This document shows positions 12,958 to 24,627 of a stretch of 64,000 nt of DNA, piece by piece (the stretch's first letter is position 1; each line of letters starts with the position of its first letter). The DNA comes from Apiotrichum sp. Y4204 (lineage: Eukaryota; Basidiomycota; Tremellomycetes; Trichosporonales; Trichosporonaceae). The notes under the pieces are model-generated. The model was not told where the DNA came from and did no database searches. It worked only from the letters and a program-made list of their open reading frames with translations. The DNA is taken from assembly GCA_025531455.1 (NCBI GenBank), contig JAMYHL010000038.1, positions 352,600 to 416,599 on the forward strand, read 5' to 3'. The position numbers and the translations under genes are program-made.

Positions 12958-15900
12958 ATGGTCGCCGACGACCCATTCTCTCCCGAACATAGCAGCGGGC
13001 CCGATAGTGGCGACAGCTCTCCACCCACCGATACAGCTGCGCCGGCCCCGTCTCACCCAGACACACTGGTACACACCCCCGATGCTGCTGCCGACACCGC
13101 AGCCGCACCACTCGACCGCGGCCGCCTCGACGAGGTCATAGCCCACGAGCGCGACTCGTCCCCGTCCCGCCGGCGCAGCCGGCATGCACACTTCAACATC
13201 CCAGGGCAAACCATACTTCGCCCCGCGCTCCGCCCTGCGCGCGTACAGTTCGACCACGATCGGACCAGCCCAAACGCATCGGCACCCGCTGCCGACGCAG
13301 GCTCTGCGACATCAGGCGAGACACCTCCGCCAAGGATTGTGGAACACGCGCCAGACCTCGACCATGTAAACGACGCCCTGGAGGACTACCGCTCGCACAA
13401 GCAGTCGGGGGATTACCCACGCGTTGCGTCGATGACGAGCGCGGCATCGATGCTCACCTCTGACGGGGAAGACTATGATTACCGCCTGGACAAGGATCCC
13501 GTGCCGGGTTCAGAGGACGAGGAGGCGGGCGACGAGGCCCGCGCGGGACGGAGGGGCAACACCGGCGCAACGGAGGGCGAGCGCCTCCACAAGCTTCTCG
13601 ACAGCGAGGCCGCGAGCCACGTACACGGCGGATACGTGCAGCTCGGCGAGACGGATGGACTGCCGTCCAAGCCTGACGACGACGACGATGACTTGCGCAC
13701 CGCGAAGGACATTGTGCGCAGCCACACGGGCGGGCACAAATGGAGTATACTGCGGCGGCGTGTGCGCAGCGGCTCGGCCGCCAAAGCCGCCGGTGGTGAG
13801 AACAGTACGAAGGATGCGCAGGGGGAGAGTGAGAAGAAGGGGCCGGTGGCACAAGGCTCGGCGGTATCGTCCGCAGACGTGGAAAAGGGACTGGCATCCC
13901 TTGATACGGACGAGGAGCGCAAGGCCAACGTCAACGGCCGCCTCCATGCCCCTCCAGGCGTGTCCGGCAACTCTGTGCTGTCGTCCCTGCTCGCGCTGTA
14001 CAACCAGCCCCGTGTGGAGTCTGAGCCCCCCTCCACCGCGACCACACCACAGTCGTCGCGGCCCCCTTCGCCGACATCTACGACCCCGCCGGCACACAAG
14101 CAGTGGTTCTGGAAGCGCAAGTCGACGCCGCCGCCCGACACATCTGCGCCGCCTAATTCCAAGTCGAGCCCGGTGTCACCACGATTCAGCGAGAAAAAAC
14201 GCACCAAGTCTCTGACATCGATAGCGGATCGGGAGCAACAGAGTCCTGGTGTTTTGGCATCGTTGGCACGCCATGTCGAGGAGCTTCGCGACGACAGGCC
14301 CAAGGCTGCACGCTCTGGCGGCGGCGTGTTCGGCGCGCTCATACAGAACACGGCTGGCATGGCCGCCGCCGCTGTCCCCAGTGCCTCCACGCTCATGCCG
14401 GCCGCAAAGCGCCCGGGCTACCACCTGACGCGATACTCGCTCAACGAGGAACCCACGCCCGGGCGGTTCAAACCACCCTCGCGGCCTAACAGCGCGATCG
14501 GCTTTGCGAGTCTTCCGCAACGTGCTCAGAGCGCGACGCCGACGATCAGCCGACAGAACAGCACGATCAACCTACACGACGACGATCTCGATCCGCCATA
14601 CCGCAAGTCTTACCCGGAGAGCATGCACTCGACGGCGGCTTCGGAGGGCGAACTGCATGGAACAAAGTCGAGCGACAACCTACTCGTGATGAAGTCGAAG
14701 AACCGCAAGAGCCGGCCGACGCCAATCCCGATCCCGTCCCCGGGGTTGATGGGCCTCAAGGCCGTGAAGAGCGCCGAAGGCTGGCTCACTGGTCGTAGCG
14801 CAGAGGACCTCACGCGTCTGAATGAGGAGGAGCGCCGGAAGAAGGCGCTAGTCGCGGAGCGGAAGCGCCAGAAGAAAGCCCGCGAGGCGCGCAAGAAGCA
14901 GGAACTGTTCATTATCCGGCACGTCGCGGCGATTCTTGCCCGCCAGCAGTTCATCCTCAAGCTCGGCCGCGCGCTTATGATGTTTGGTTCGCCGACGCAC
15001 CGAATCGAGACGCAGATCCAGGCAACGGCGAAGGTGCTGGATATTAGCGCGCAGGTCGTCTACCTCCCGAATATTATGCTCATGTGAGTGGGAGAAGAAA
15101 CAAAGTCTATGGGACGCGACGCTGACCTCCAGATCCTTCGCTGATGACACGATGCACACGTCTGAGACAAAGTTCTTGAAGCAGACCTCGACACTCGACC
15201 TCGGCAAGCTTCTCCAGACGCACAACTTGTACTGGGAAGTCGTGCACGACCGCCTCTCGGTTGAGGATGCCAACCGAGAGCTGGACCGCCTCATGACTTG
15301 TGCCCCGCTGTACTCGTGGTGGAAGATGGTCTTGATCGGCGGCCTCTGTTCGGCCTTCATCGTGATTCCCTCATACTTTGGCAGCTTCCTCGACGCACTC
15401 ATGGCCGCGCCGCTCGGTATGCTTCTTATCATAGTGCAGACCTTTGCGGCCAAGAACGACCTCTTCTCCGGCGTGTTTGAGATTACTATTGCGTGAGTCG
15501 GGTTGCGTTTCCCATATGACCCGTTTCTAACTCTCCAGGACATTTATCTCCTTCCTGGCAGCCGCGCTAGGTGACACGCACTACTTCTGCTACACTGCCC
15601 TCGTGTCTGGTGGTATCGTCATGATCCTTCCCGGTTATATTGTCCTGTCTGGCTCTCTCGAGATAGCCTCGCGCAACATTACGGCAGGCGCAGTACGCAT
15701 GGGCTACAGTGTGATCTACTCGCTCTTCCTCGGTTTCGGTATTTCCATGGGCGCAGAAATCTACATGAGGATCCGCGGCCGCACCGAGATTAGCAACGCG
15801 ACCGACTTTTCCTGCGAGGTTACGCATTATGAAGGAGCGCCGTGGTACATGCAGACACCGAGCGGCTGGTGGTGTGAGTACAGGCCGGCTGCCCGGCTGC

Positions 15901-16453
15901 GAGACTTACTTCTCCCACTGACACACAGACTATCTCGCCGTCCCATCCTTTGCCTTCTTCCTCTCGCTCTCGAACCAGCAACCCATCTTCCGCAAGGAGA
16001 CGCCCGTCATGGTAGCCCTGGCATGCGCCGGCTGGGTGACCAACCACTTTGCCGCGCAGGCCTTCCCCGGGCGCTCGGACATTATCTCCGCCATCGGTTC
16101 ATTCTGCGTCGGCATGCTCGGCAACCTCTACGGCCGCTTCCTCTCCAACGGCGCCTCGTTCCCCGTCATGGTCACTGGTATCCTCATGCAGCTGCCGTCG
16201 GGTCTCCGCGCGGGCGGTCTGTTCAATTTTGCGGCCGATGCCAAGGAGGGTACTGCTCGGCAGTACTCTGGCGGATTTAGCGTCGCGGCACAGCTCATTT
16301 CGGTCGCGATTGGTCTCACGTACGTACAGGAGAAGCGAGGCATTTATCCGCGTCCAACTACTAACTCTCAGTGTCGGTCTCTTCATTGCCGCGGTGCTCA
16401 CCAATCCGTTCGGTGGATCAAGGCGCAGAGGCGCGGGCATCTTCTCATTCTAA
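12958..16453 (+). CDS. PRM10-like: Prm10/ThrE-type multispanning membrane protein
   Basis: Exons 12958..15083, 15133..15492, 15539..15873, 15929..16319 and 16372..16453 give 1,097 residues. The first 630 or so residues are polar, acidic and Ser/Pro-rich, probably cytosolic and phosphorylated. The conserved part begins near residue 650 with a helix (LKLGRALMMFGSPTHRIETQ) typical of the ThrE N-terminal domain (PF06738). About ten hydrophobic segments follow, such as MLLIIVQTFAA and GIVMILPGYIVLSGSLEIAS, the latter being the ThrE signature region. The end carries GNLYGRFLSNGASFPVMVTG and a NPFGG motif. Yeast Prm10 is pheromone-regulated; bacterial ThrE exports threonine and serine, but the fungal substrate is unknown. 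All introns are 47-55 nt and phase-consistent. It converges with the next gene, 173 nt between stops. Confidence 0.9.
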
Positions 16454-16626
16454 GTCTCCACTATATCTCTACAAACATCTGTTGCATGTACTATAAGGTA
16501 CGCGAACGAAGGCCACGCCAACAATACCGATATCTCACCAGTGGCCCTCCCACCTGCATTGAAAGGACACTCCCACACTCCACAATACAACCCAACAATC
16601 AATACAACTATCTATCTCTACGTAGC

Positions 16627-17913
16627 CTAAATGCATTTTGCGTTCTGCAACCAGTACTTGGGGATAAGCACCTGCATCATGTGCGGTGGGACCGTATTCT
16701 TCTCCCCGTTCCAGATGGGATACATTTCCTGCAGTGTCCACCCGATCGGTTCCGGCGGGGACGGCCACGCCACGCGCGACTTGCCGACAATGCCCGTGAA
16801 CGCGTCCCACTTGACGTTCTCGTCCGCCCTCACGACGGCCGCAGCGCGCGCCTTGTGCTCCGCCGCGAGAGTAATCACGCGCGGAAAGTGGCCGTGCCAC
16901 TCGGGCTTGCTTGGGTCCGAGAGCAACTCAAGATGCTCCATCATGGGTATGAGCGCCTCGGCGGGGAGGTACCGCAGAATTTCAAGTACCTTGACGTCAG
17001 AAAGCTCCTTTGGAAGGTGGGAGCTTACGCGAAGAGAATAGACACCTCCGCAGGCGAGGAAGCGTTTACACGCCGATATGACTTGGTCTTTACAACTGAA
17101 TGTCAGCACTGAGATAGTCGCGGCTACCCACGAGCTCGCCATTAAAAACTTGATCTGGTCGTGCACCGCGGGATCGACTACCGGCCACGGATAGTTGAGC
17201 ACCAGGTGCATGTACGCCTTTGCGGCCGCCTTGTCGTCGGCCACGATGGGACATCCGGCATGCTGCCATGTCCACGGCGGGTCGTCCTCCGTCTTCTCCT
17301 TCTTGCCGCCGTCCTTCTTCCCGTTCGCACCTCCACCGTTCTTGCCACCACCGCCCCCTCCCCCACCACCTCCGCCTCCGTCCTTCTTCTCCCCACCGGG
17401 CGGATTCGTGTGCTTCGCATGGTGTATGTGGCAGTGCCCAGGCATGCCGTTGTGCGTGTGCGCGGGGTGTGGGAAGGCTGGCCCCATAGCTTGGCGAGCG
17501 TGGCTGTAGACGTCCGGATGGGCGTGACCTGAGTACATCCATGGACCGGGGAACGTCCCAGCGGGCATACCTGACATAGCCGGCATACCCATCCCCATGG
17601 GCATCTGCATTCCCATCCCGGGAACGGCGGCGATGGCGGAGGATGAAGCCTGTGCTGGTGTCGAGGCGGGAGCTGCGGGCTTTGCTGCTGAGGTATCACC
17701 AAGGGCAGGAAGTGTGCGCTGCGGCTGCGGAGGAGCAAACCCGCCACCGGAGTGCATCATCGGGTGCAGCCACGGTGCGGGGGGGATACCAGGCGCCACG
17801 CCGGGGAGCATCCCGCAGCCGGGCGGCGGCCCCATTGGCGGCGGGCCACCCGTACCTGGAAACAATACGTGCGCGCAGTAGGGAACAGAGCAGCCAAACG
17901 GGCAGGGGAACAT
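16627..17913 (-). CDS. unrecognised Met/His/Gly-rich protein
   Basis: A single open frame of 428 residues, starting at the ATG at 17913 (the frame stays open a little further upstream but without an ATG). I do not recognise it. Visible parts, in order: an N-terminal cysteine cluster (MFPCPFGCSVPYC), a Pro/Gly-rich region, a Met-Gly run (GMGMQMPMGMGMP), a His/Cys patch (HTHNGMPGHCHIHHAKH), a run of about twelve glycines in a Lys-rich linker, then a compact C-terminal region of about 200 residues with Trp and hydrophobic helices (HLVLNYPWPVVDPAVHDQIK, LEILRYLPAEALIPMMEHLE). The Met, His and Cys clusters would suit metal binding, but that is only a guess. No signal peptide or membrane span is seen. 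The C-terminal part looks like a real domain because hydrophobic spacing is regular. An unseen small intron near residues 300-340 cannot be excluded. Confidence 0.6.
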   Translation of the reverse strand: MFPCPFGCSVPYCAHVLFPGTGGPPPMGPPPGCGMLPGVAPGIPPAPWLHPMMHSGGGFAPPQPQRTLPALGDTSAAKPAAPASTPAQASSSAIAAVPGMGMQMPMGMGMPAMSGMPAGTFPGPWMYSGHAHPDVYSHARQAMGPAFPHPAHTHNGMPGHCHIHHAKHTNPPGGEKKDGGGGGGGGGGGGKNGGGANGKKDGGKKEKTEDDPPWTWQHAGCPIVADDKAAAKAYMHLVLNYPWPVVDPAVHDQIKFLMASSWVAATISVLTFSCKDQVISACKRFLACGGVYSLRVSSHLPKELSDVKVLEILRYLPAEALIPMMEHLELLSDPSKPEWHGHFPRVITLAAEHKARAAAVVRADENVKWDAFTGIVGKSRVAWPSPPEPIGWTLQEMYPIWNGEKNTVPPHMMQVLIPKYWLQNAKCI

Positions 17914-19272
17914 GGTGGTCGAGGATGATGTGTCGAGGCGAGGAGGAAGGGTGCTCAAGTCTGGAGTAGAATGTTTGGACTGGATGTGACAAAGGAAGGC
18001 GACGCTACACAAGTGGCGTGTAGGCGCGGAGCTCGTCGCGTGCTTCGCTGAGTGCGTTCGGAGAGCTGTGGCAAAAAGGGTTGAAAGCTTAAAAGAACGA
18101 GATGGAGAAAGAAGAGACGTCAGAATGAACGGAAGTAGGGAAGACGCGTCGCGGTTGGGAATCCCAGCCGTGAAGCGCGTAAGCGTGACCGCGCCCGCTT
18201 TGCTGTGTCCGTGTCCTGAATCTTCGATGTGTGTGCGTGTGCGGTCTGCAAATAGGCGCCGCGCGTCGCAGAGGCCGCCGCGCGCCGCAAGGTCCTTTCC
18301 ACGACAACTGGGTCCGTGGATCCGAGCGTAGTGGCGTCTTGGTGTCCCTGCTTATGGTCAAGAAGCGCCGTAATGATCGGACAGCAAGCACTCGAAGAGT
18401 AATGTCCAGTGCGATTCAGTCAGTGTTCCGTGCGCACACGTTAGAGGATACGGCTTGACTCTCCGCCCCATGAACGGAAGTTGGCGCCACGGCCTATCTT
18501 CCCAAATGCGAGAGAGGCACCTGTGCACTCGCAGCTCGCAGCTTCTCAGACCGGAAGGCTGATCAAGCACGCACGGCTCGCGTCACTCTCGCGCCCTATT
18601 GATCTTATGATCTTATGCATTCCGTGGAGCGCGGGTTTACTTGCGCGAGCGCTCACTCGTCCCGTTTTCGTGGTCCCCGGTGGCCTGAGCGGCGACGATG
18701 GCTGGCCGGGGACCGTGCGCTGACCTCAAGTGGTCACGCTCATGATGAGCGTTCCTCCCTTTGCTGAAGTTTATTAGTAACATGAGTAAGTGTTCAATCG
18801 GCGTGGGACGTGGAAGGCCTTTCGTTGGATCGTTGGGTCGTTGGGTCGTTGGGACGAAAGAGAAGAGTCAAAGTCGGCGAGGTTCAAGGCTTCACGCGCT
18901 GATAAGAACGATCTGTTGGTTAATTGGTTGTGGAATACGAGGAATATGTGGAACACGTGGAATGGGAGGCTAGCTCCATGTGGAAACCACGCAATGCGAT
19001 CGACAGTGCCTTGATGCTTCTAGCGTCGATCATCGGCTTGTGTAGGACATTCTCCCAAGGGTTTCCGCACTGAGCCGTTCTCACCCGTCAAGTCATCAGG
19101 CAAAGCACACCGTCTGGGACCAGCAACATTGTCATGGGGCGCGTGGGGAGAAGCCATCAACAGCAGATGTGGACCGAGTAAAACGACAGCGCGGCGAAGT
19201 TGATAAAGAGCAGCTAGTATCACATACAGTACACGAGCTGCCTACAAACAACTCATTATATGTACATGAATC
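17914..19272. other. intergenic, no gene seen
   Basis: This holds the promoter of the Met/His-rich gene at its left and the 3' flank of the alpha/beta hydrolase at its right. A short direct repeat (GTTGGGTC-like units) lies at 18825-18855. No coding frame or RNA gene is supported. Confidence 0.45.
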
Positions 19273-20269
19273 CTACTGCAGCGCCTTGTAAAAGTCGAGA
19301 AGCTTAGCCGCCCCGTCCTCCCACTGCACATCGTTCTGGAGGTGATGTCCGGCACCCTCGACAAACTCGATGCGCACATTGTCGTCCGAGGAGGCAGAGC
19401 GGTAGAACGCGGCGGTGTGCCGGGTGACGTCGGGGGTCATGAGCGCGTCGTGGGATCCGGCCATGACGAGGACTTTGGTCTTGCTCTCGCCGTCGATGCC
19501 CTCGAGCACCTTTGATGCGGTTGCGAATGGGCGCATCATCGTGACTGGCCACCAGAAGCTCTCGTACCGCGACAAACGGCGCTGGAAGGGGATGACGGCC
19601 GAGGCGGGGAACGCAGGGCCGAAGAACGCGCGCTGCGTGAGGTCCGGGTGCGAGAGCGGTGAGTTGGGGTGGTAAAAGTGGAAAATCATGCGGAGCGTGA
19701 ACCACGGGTCGATCTTCGCCCAATTCATGTACACGCTCATTCTGGAATCAGCAAGTGTCAAGCTCTGCTAGTTCTCACGATCCAAAACACGGCACCGCGC
19801 CAAGTAGGGCAAGGCCGCGCGCGCGCACCAGCCTTTTGGAGAGCACGTCCTGCACGAGGCCGCCGCCGCTCGAGTGGCCGACGAGCACGGGCTGCTTGCC
19901 CTCGCGTTTCTCGACTTCGCTGACGGCGGCGAGGAGGTCAGAGACGAGGGCGTTCCGCGTCGTGCCGAACACCATGCGGAGGAAGGAGGGATACCATGAG
20001 CCGCCGTGCCCGCGCAACGAGTACGCGTAGCATCGCACGCCGCGCTCAGCGAGGTAAAGCATGTACTCGTGCCAGACCCAGGCGCCGCCCATCCCGCCGT
20101 GGCAGAAGACGATCGGTGGGCCATCGGATGTCGTCGGCCCCGCGGCGAGCAGCTCAATGACGCCGCCCGGTGTCGGCACCCAGATTCGCTCGATGCCGTT
20201 TGGAGGAGGCTCCGGGGTCTCGGTCGGCCGAGTGAACCAGAGCCACTTGTAGGAGAGAAGGAAACCCAT
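19273..20269 (-). CDS. alpha/beta-hydrolase fold protein
   Basis: Complement of exons 20269..19779 and 19741..19273, separated by a 37-nt intron, gives 319 residues. The start is the ATG at 20269 (MGFLLSYKWLWF); an upstream non-coding exon is possible because an acceptor-like TCCCCCTCAG sits at about 20298. Hallmarks of the fold are visible: the oxyanion-hole region HGGMGGAW, the nucleophile elbow GHSSGGG (catalytic Ser), SHDALMTPD as the acid turn after the penultimate strand, and GAGHHLQND holding the catalytic His. This matches the lysophospholipase/alpha-beta hydrolase-6 group with a lid of about 80 residues after strand 6. The N-terminal hydrophobic helix could anchor it to a membrane. 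Substrate unknown. It follows LYS1 on the same strand with about 230 nt between, but fungal genes are separately transcribed. Confidence 0.85.
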
Positions 20270-20497
20270 AGGGATGTCGCGAATGTGGAGAATCAAGCTG
20301 AGGGGGATATGGAGTCATGGTTAATTTGGCTGTCACATGAAATTCTCGTAAACAATCAGCGGCGACAGCTTTCAAGCCCGAACAATTCCGCGGTGGTCGT
20401 CCTTTACCACAATCTGCGTCTCCGGCACCCTGTCGAATCTCTACTCTGCTTGCATACCAAGATCTACAATCTTTATAATGCGTACATGACCAAATGC

Positions 20498-21774
<1,277 letters not shown>

Positions 21775-22236
21775 TGTGAGTGCTGTTGTTTTTTGTTTCT
21801 TTTGCGATAGAGACAGAGAAGAGAGAAGCCACAAAGATTATTTTGGATATTGGGGGGCGCAGGACTCGCAGCTCGCAGCCTGGGATTATTAGCTTGTGGA
21901 GGGCTGCCATTTCATTGACTCGGAAATGCGAGTCGGCTCTCGGAGTGGCCGGGAGGGTGGAGGGCGATCGATAACCACTTTTCAGCCACTCAGATGTCAC
22001 TCCCATCAGCCGATCAGCCGAGTAGTCTGCAGCATGCAGCAATTAGTCAATTTGATAAGGCACGTGGCAGCAAGAAAAGCTGAGCAAATTATGACTCATT
22101 CTATCTTTCATGACTCGCCATACACTTTGAGATCCGTCTCGAGGCCTCGAGACGGTTTGTAGAAATGACATGGTGCTGAGCATTCACATCGTCAAGCTCG
22201 GCCCTGACAGCTTGTCATCTCACCACTTCACTAAAA
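21775..22236. promoter_or_regulatory. shared divergent LYS1/DPS1 promoter with TGACTC elements
   Basis: Between the two start codons the plus strand has TGACTCG at 21916-21922, the perfect Gcn4 core TGACTCA at 22092-22098, and TGACTCG at 22111-22117. An inverted partial copy (GAGTCG) lies at 21930-21935. Gcn4/Cpc1 binds TGACTCA and activates amino-acid synthesis and aminoacyl-tRNA synthetase genes. That one intergenic region drives lysine synthesis on one side and Asp-tRNA charging on the other makes the reading plausible. Binding is inferred from the motif only. Confidence 0.6.
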
Positions 22237-24221
22237 ATGTCTGAACCCACAAAGACCCCCGTTGCCGACGCCCCCTCGGCTACCACCCCTGCCGCTGCCC
22301 CCGCCGAGGGTGACGCTCCCGCCGGCCCCAGCAAGTCTGAGCTCAAGAGGCGTGCGAAGGAGGCTGAGAAGGCGAAGAAAGCCGCTGAGCGCGCCGCCCG
22401 GGAAGAGGAGGAGCGCAAGAAGCGCGAAGCCGCTGCTTCTGTCGACAATGCCTCCCAGAACTACGGCAAGCTGCCCATGCACCAGTCTCAGGAGCGCCTG
22501 GGTACGTTGTCCGACGAGCCTGCGCGGCGGCTTCAACGCATTACTGACAGCAGGCCGCGAGTGGCTGAACTTTGACGAGATCACCGACGCCGATGTTGGA
22601 AAGGAGGTTGTCTGCCGGGCGCGTCTCCAGAACATGCGTCCTCAGGGTACGTGAACATGGCTTTTATCGAGTCGCCCGTTTCAGTGTAAGCTGACATGCA
22701 GGTGCCAAGATGGTCTTCTTCCAGTTCCGTCAGCAGACCGAGACCATCCAGGGTATCCTCGTCGCGTCAAGCAAGGAGGACGACCCTCACCAGGTGTCCA
22801 AGCAGATGCTTACCTACGCCAAATCTATTACTGTGAGGCTTCACCCCGCATCTCACTAACCAGGTAGCCGGAATCGCTCGTTGTTATCGAGGGAGTGATC
22901 AAGAAGGCCGAGGTCAAGTCGTGCTCGATCCAGGGCTACGAGATCGCTGTCCACAAGGTATGGACCGCATTGCGCACTACTAACAACAGCTTTACACCAC
23001 CGTTGAGGCCCAGCCTCTTCCCTTCTCGATCGAGGATGCTTCGCGTGCCGAGGCCGACTTTGAGCGCGTAAGTAACCTGCACATTGCGATTAGAAATTCT
23101 TCTTTAACATCCAGGCCGAGAAGGAGGGAATTCAGTACGCGCGTGTTTCGCTCCCCACTCGTCTTGACAACCGTGTAATGGACCTCCGTACCCCCGCCAA
23201 CCAGGCTATCTTCCGCATTCAGTCTGGCATCTGCCAGGTCTTCCGTGACCACCTCAACTCGCTTGGTTTCATTGAGATCCACACCCCTAAGCTCCAGGGC
23301 GCTGCCACCGAGTCGGGTGCGAGTGTCTTCAAGGTCAAGTACTTCAACGGTGAGTTTCCGTCGTTGCCAGGAAGCTAACATCTCAGGTGAGGCCTTCCTG
23401 GCTCAGAGCCCGCAGCTTGCCAAGCAGATGTGTATCGCTGCCGACATGGGTCGCGTGTACGAGATCGCTCCTGTTTTCCGTGCGGAGGACTCGAACACCT
23501 ACCGTCACATGACTGAGTTCATGGGCCTCGATCTCGAGATGGCGATCACCGAGCACTACCACGAAGTTCTCGAGACCCTTGACTCCACCTTCAAGGCCAT
23601 TTTCACTGCCCTCGACACCAAGTACAAAAAGGATGTTGAGGTTGTCCGCAAGCAGTACGGCGGCGAGCCCTTCGTTTTTCTGGAGAAGACTCCCATCATC
23701 AACTTCAAGGACGGTATCAAGATGCTTGTTGAGGCCGGCGCGACTGACCTTGACGGCTCGCCGTTGAAGGAGGACGCCGACCTTAGGTAAGCCACGGCAT
23801 CTGAACAGCACTAACGATCAGCACCGAGAATGAGAAGTTCCTTGGCCGTATCGTCAAGGAGAAGTACGGCACCGACTACTTCATCATGGACAAGTTCCCT
23901 GCCAACTTCCGTCCCTTCTACTCCATGCCCGACCCCACCGACCCCTCCGTCGTCAACTCTTACGACTTCTACTTCCGTGGTGAGGAGATTCTCTCTGGTG
24001 CCCAGCGTATCCACGACCCCGAGTTCTTGACCGAGCGCCTCAAGACTCTGGGCATGGACCCTGCGCAGTTCAAGTCGTACATTGACTCGTTCCGCCTGGG
24101 CTGCCCGCCCCACGGTGGTGGTGGCATTGGCCTTGAGCGTGTCGTCTTCCTCTACCTTGCCCTCGGCAACATCCGTCGCGCGTCGCTCTTCCCTCGCGAC
24201 CCCAAACGCCTGGCTCCTTAA
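22237..24221 (+). CDS. DPS1: cytosolic aspartyl-tRNA synthetase
   Basis: Exons 22237..22501, 22554..22646, 22702..22832, 22868..22957, 22990..23067, 23115..23349, 23387..23786 and 23822..24221 give 563 residues, close to yeast Dps1. It charges tRNA-Asp with aspartate in the cytosol. The N-terminal 75 residues are Ala/Lys/Glu-rich and helical, the fungal extension that binds tRNA non-specifically. An OB-fold anticodon-binding domain follows (about 85-190). The class II catalytic core contains motif 1 around [18 protein letters not shown], the aspartate-specific ESGASVF and [10 protein letters not shown] stretches, motif 2 [15 protein letters not shown], and motif 3 [20 protein letters not shown]. 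Introns are 32-55 nt and all phases fit. The terminal PRDPKRLAP is the class IIb end. Confidence 0.97.
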
Positions 24222-24627
24222 GCGCCGTAGTGTCGTTAATAGTTTGAGTATATCTATACAGATGCTGCATAGAAGTGAGAAGCGCGTTGGGATGCATTAC
24301 GCTTGCATTGGTGCAGATCGCAGCTGCTGAATTCCATTTGGACATTTTGAGCTTTTGAGATCGGTGGAAACTCGTGGGCCAGGGCCAAAGCCGTACACAT
24401 TGATCGGCATGGATGTGGCGCCGCAATGGGCTCTTACGTCACGATCGGCATCCAGACCACCACACCGCACATTTATCCCTGTGTACCTGTGTTCCGCGTT
24501 TGTTGTGCGCAGAGGTAATGAGTGTCTTCCCGCAAAGCCGGAGTTTTAACATATATATATAGACAGAGCCCGAGACATGCATCCTCTGCACCCTCTTTGC
24601 TCCACACCATCATACACGATATCCAGC
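24222..24627 (+). promoter_or_regulatory. DPS1 3' flank and PSD promoter with TATA box
   Basis: No coding frame. A TATATATATA run at 24552-24561 lies 67 nt upstream of the ATG at 24628 and is the probable TATA element of the decarboxylase gene. The first half is A/T-richer and should contain the DPS1 polyadenylation site. Confidence 0.5.

Noticed and set aside
16009..17112. 367-residue plus frame running from the Prm10-like gene into the convergent gene
   Set aside because: The first part is Prm10-like exon 4; the rest reads through an intron, the intergenic gap and antisense of the next gene.
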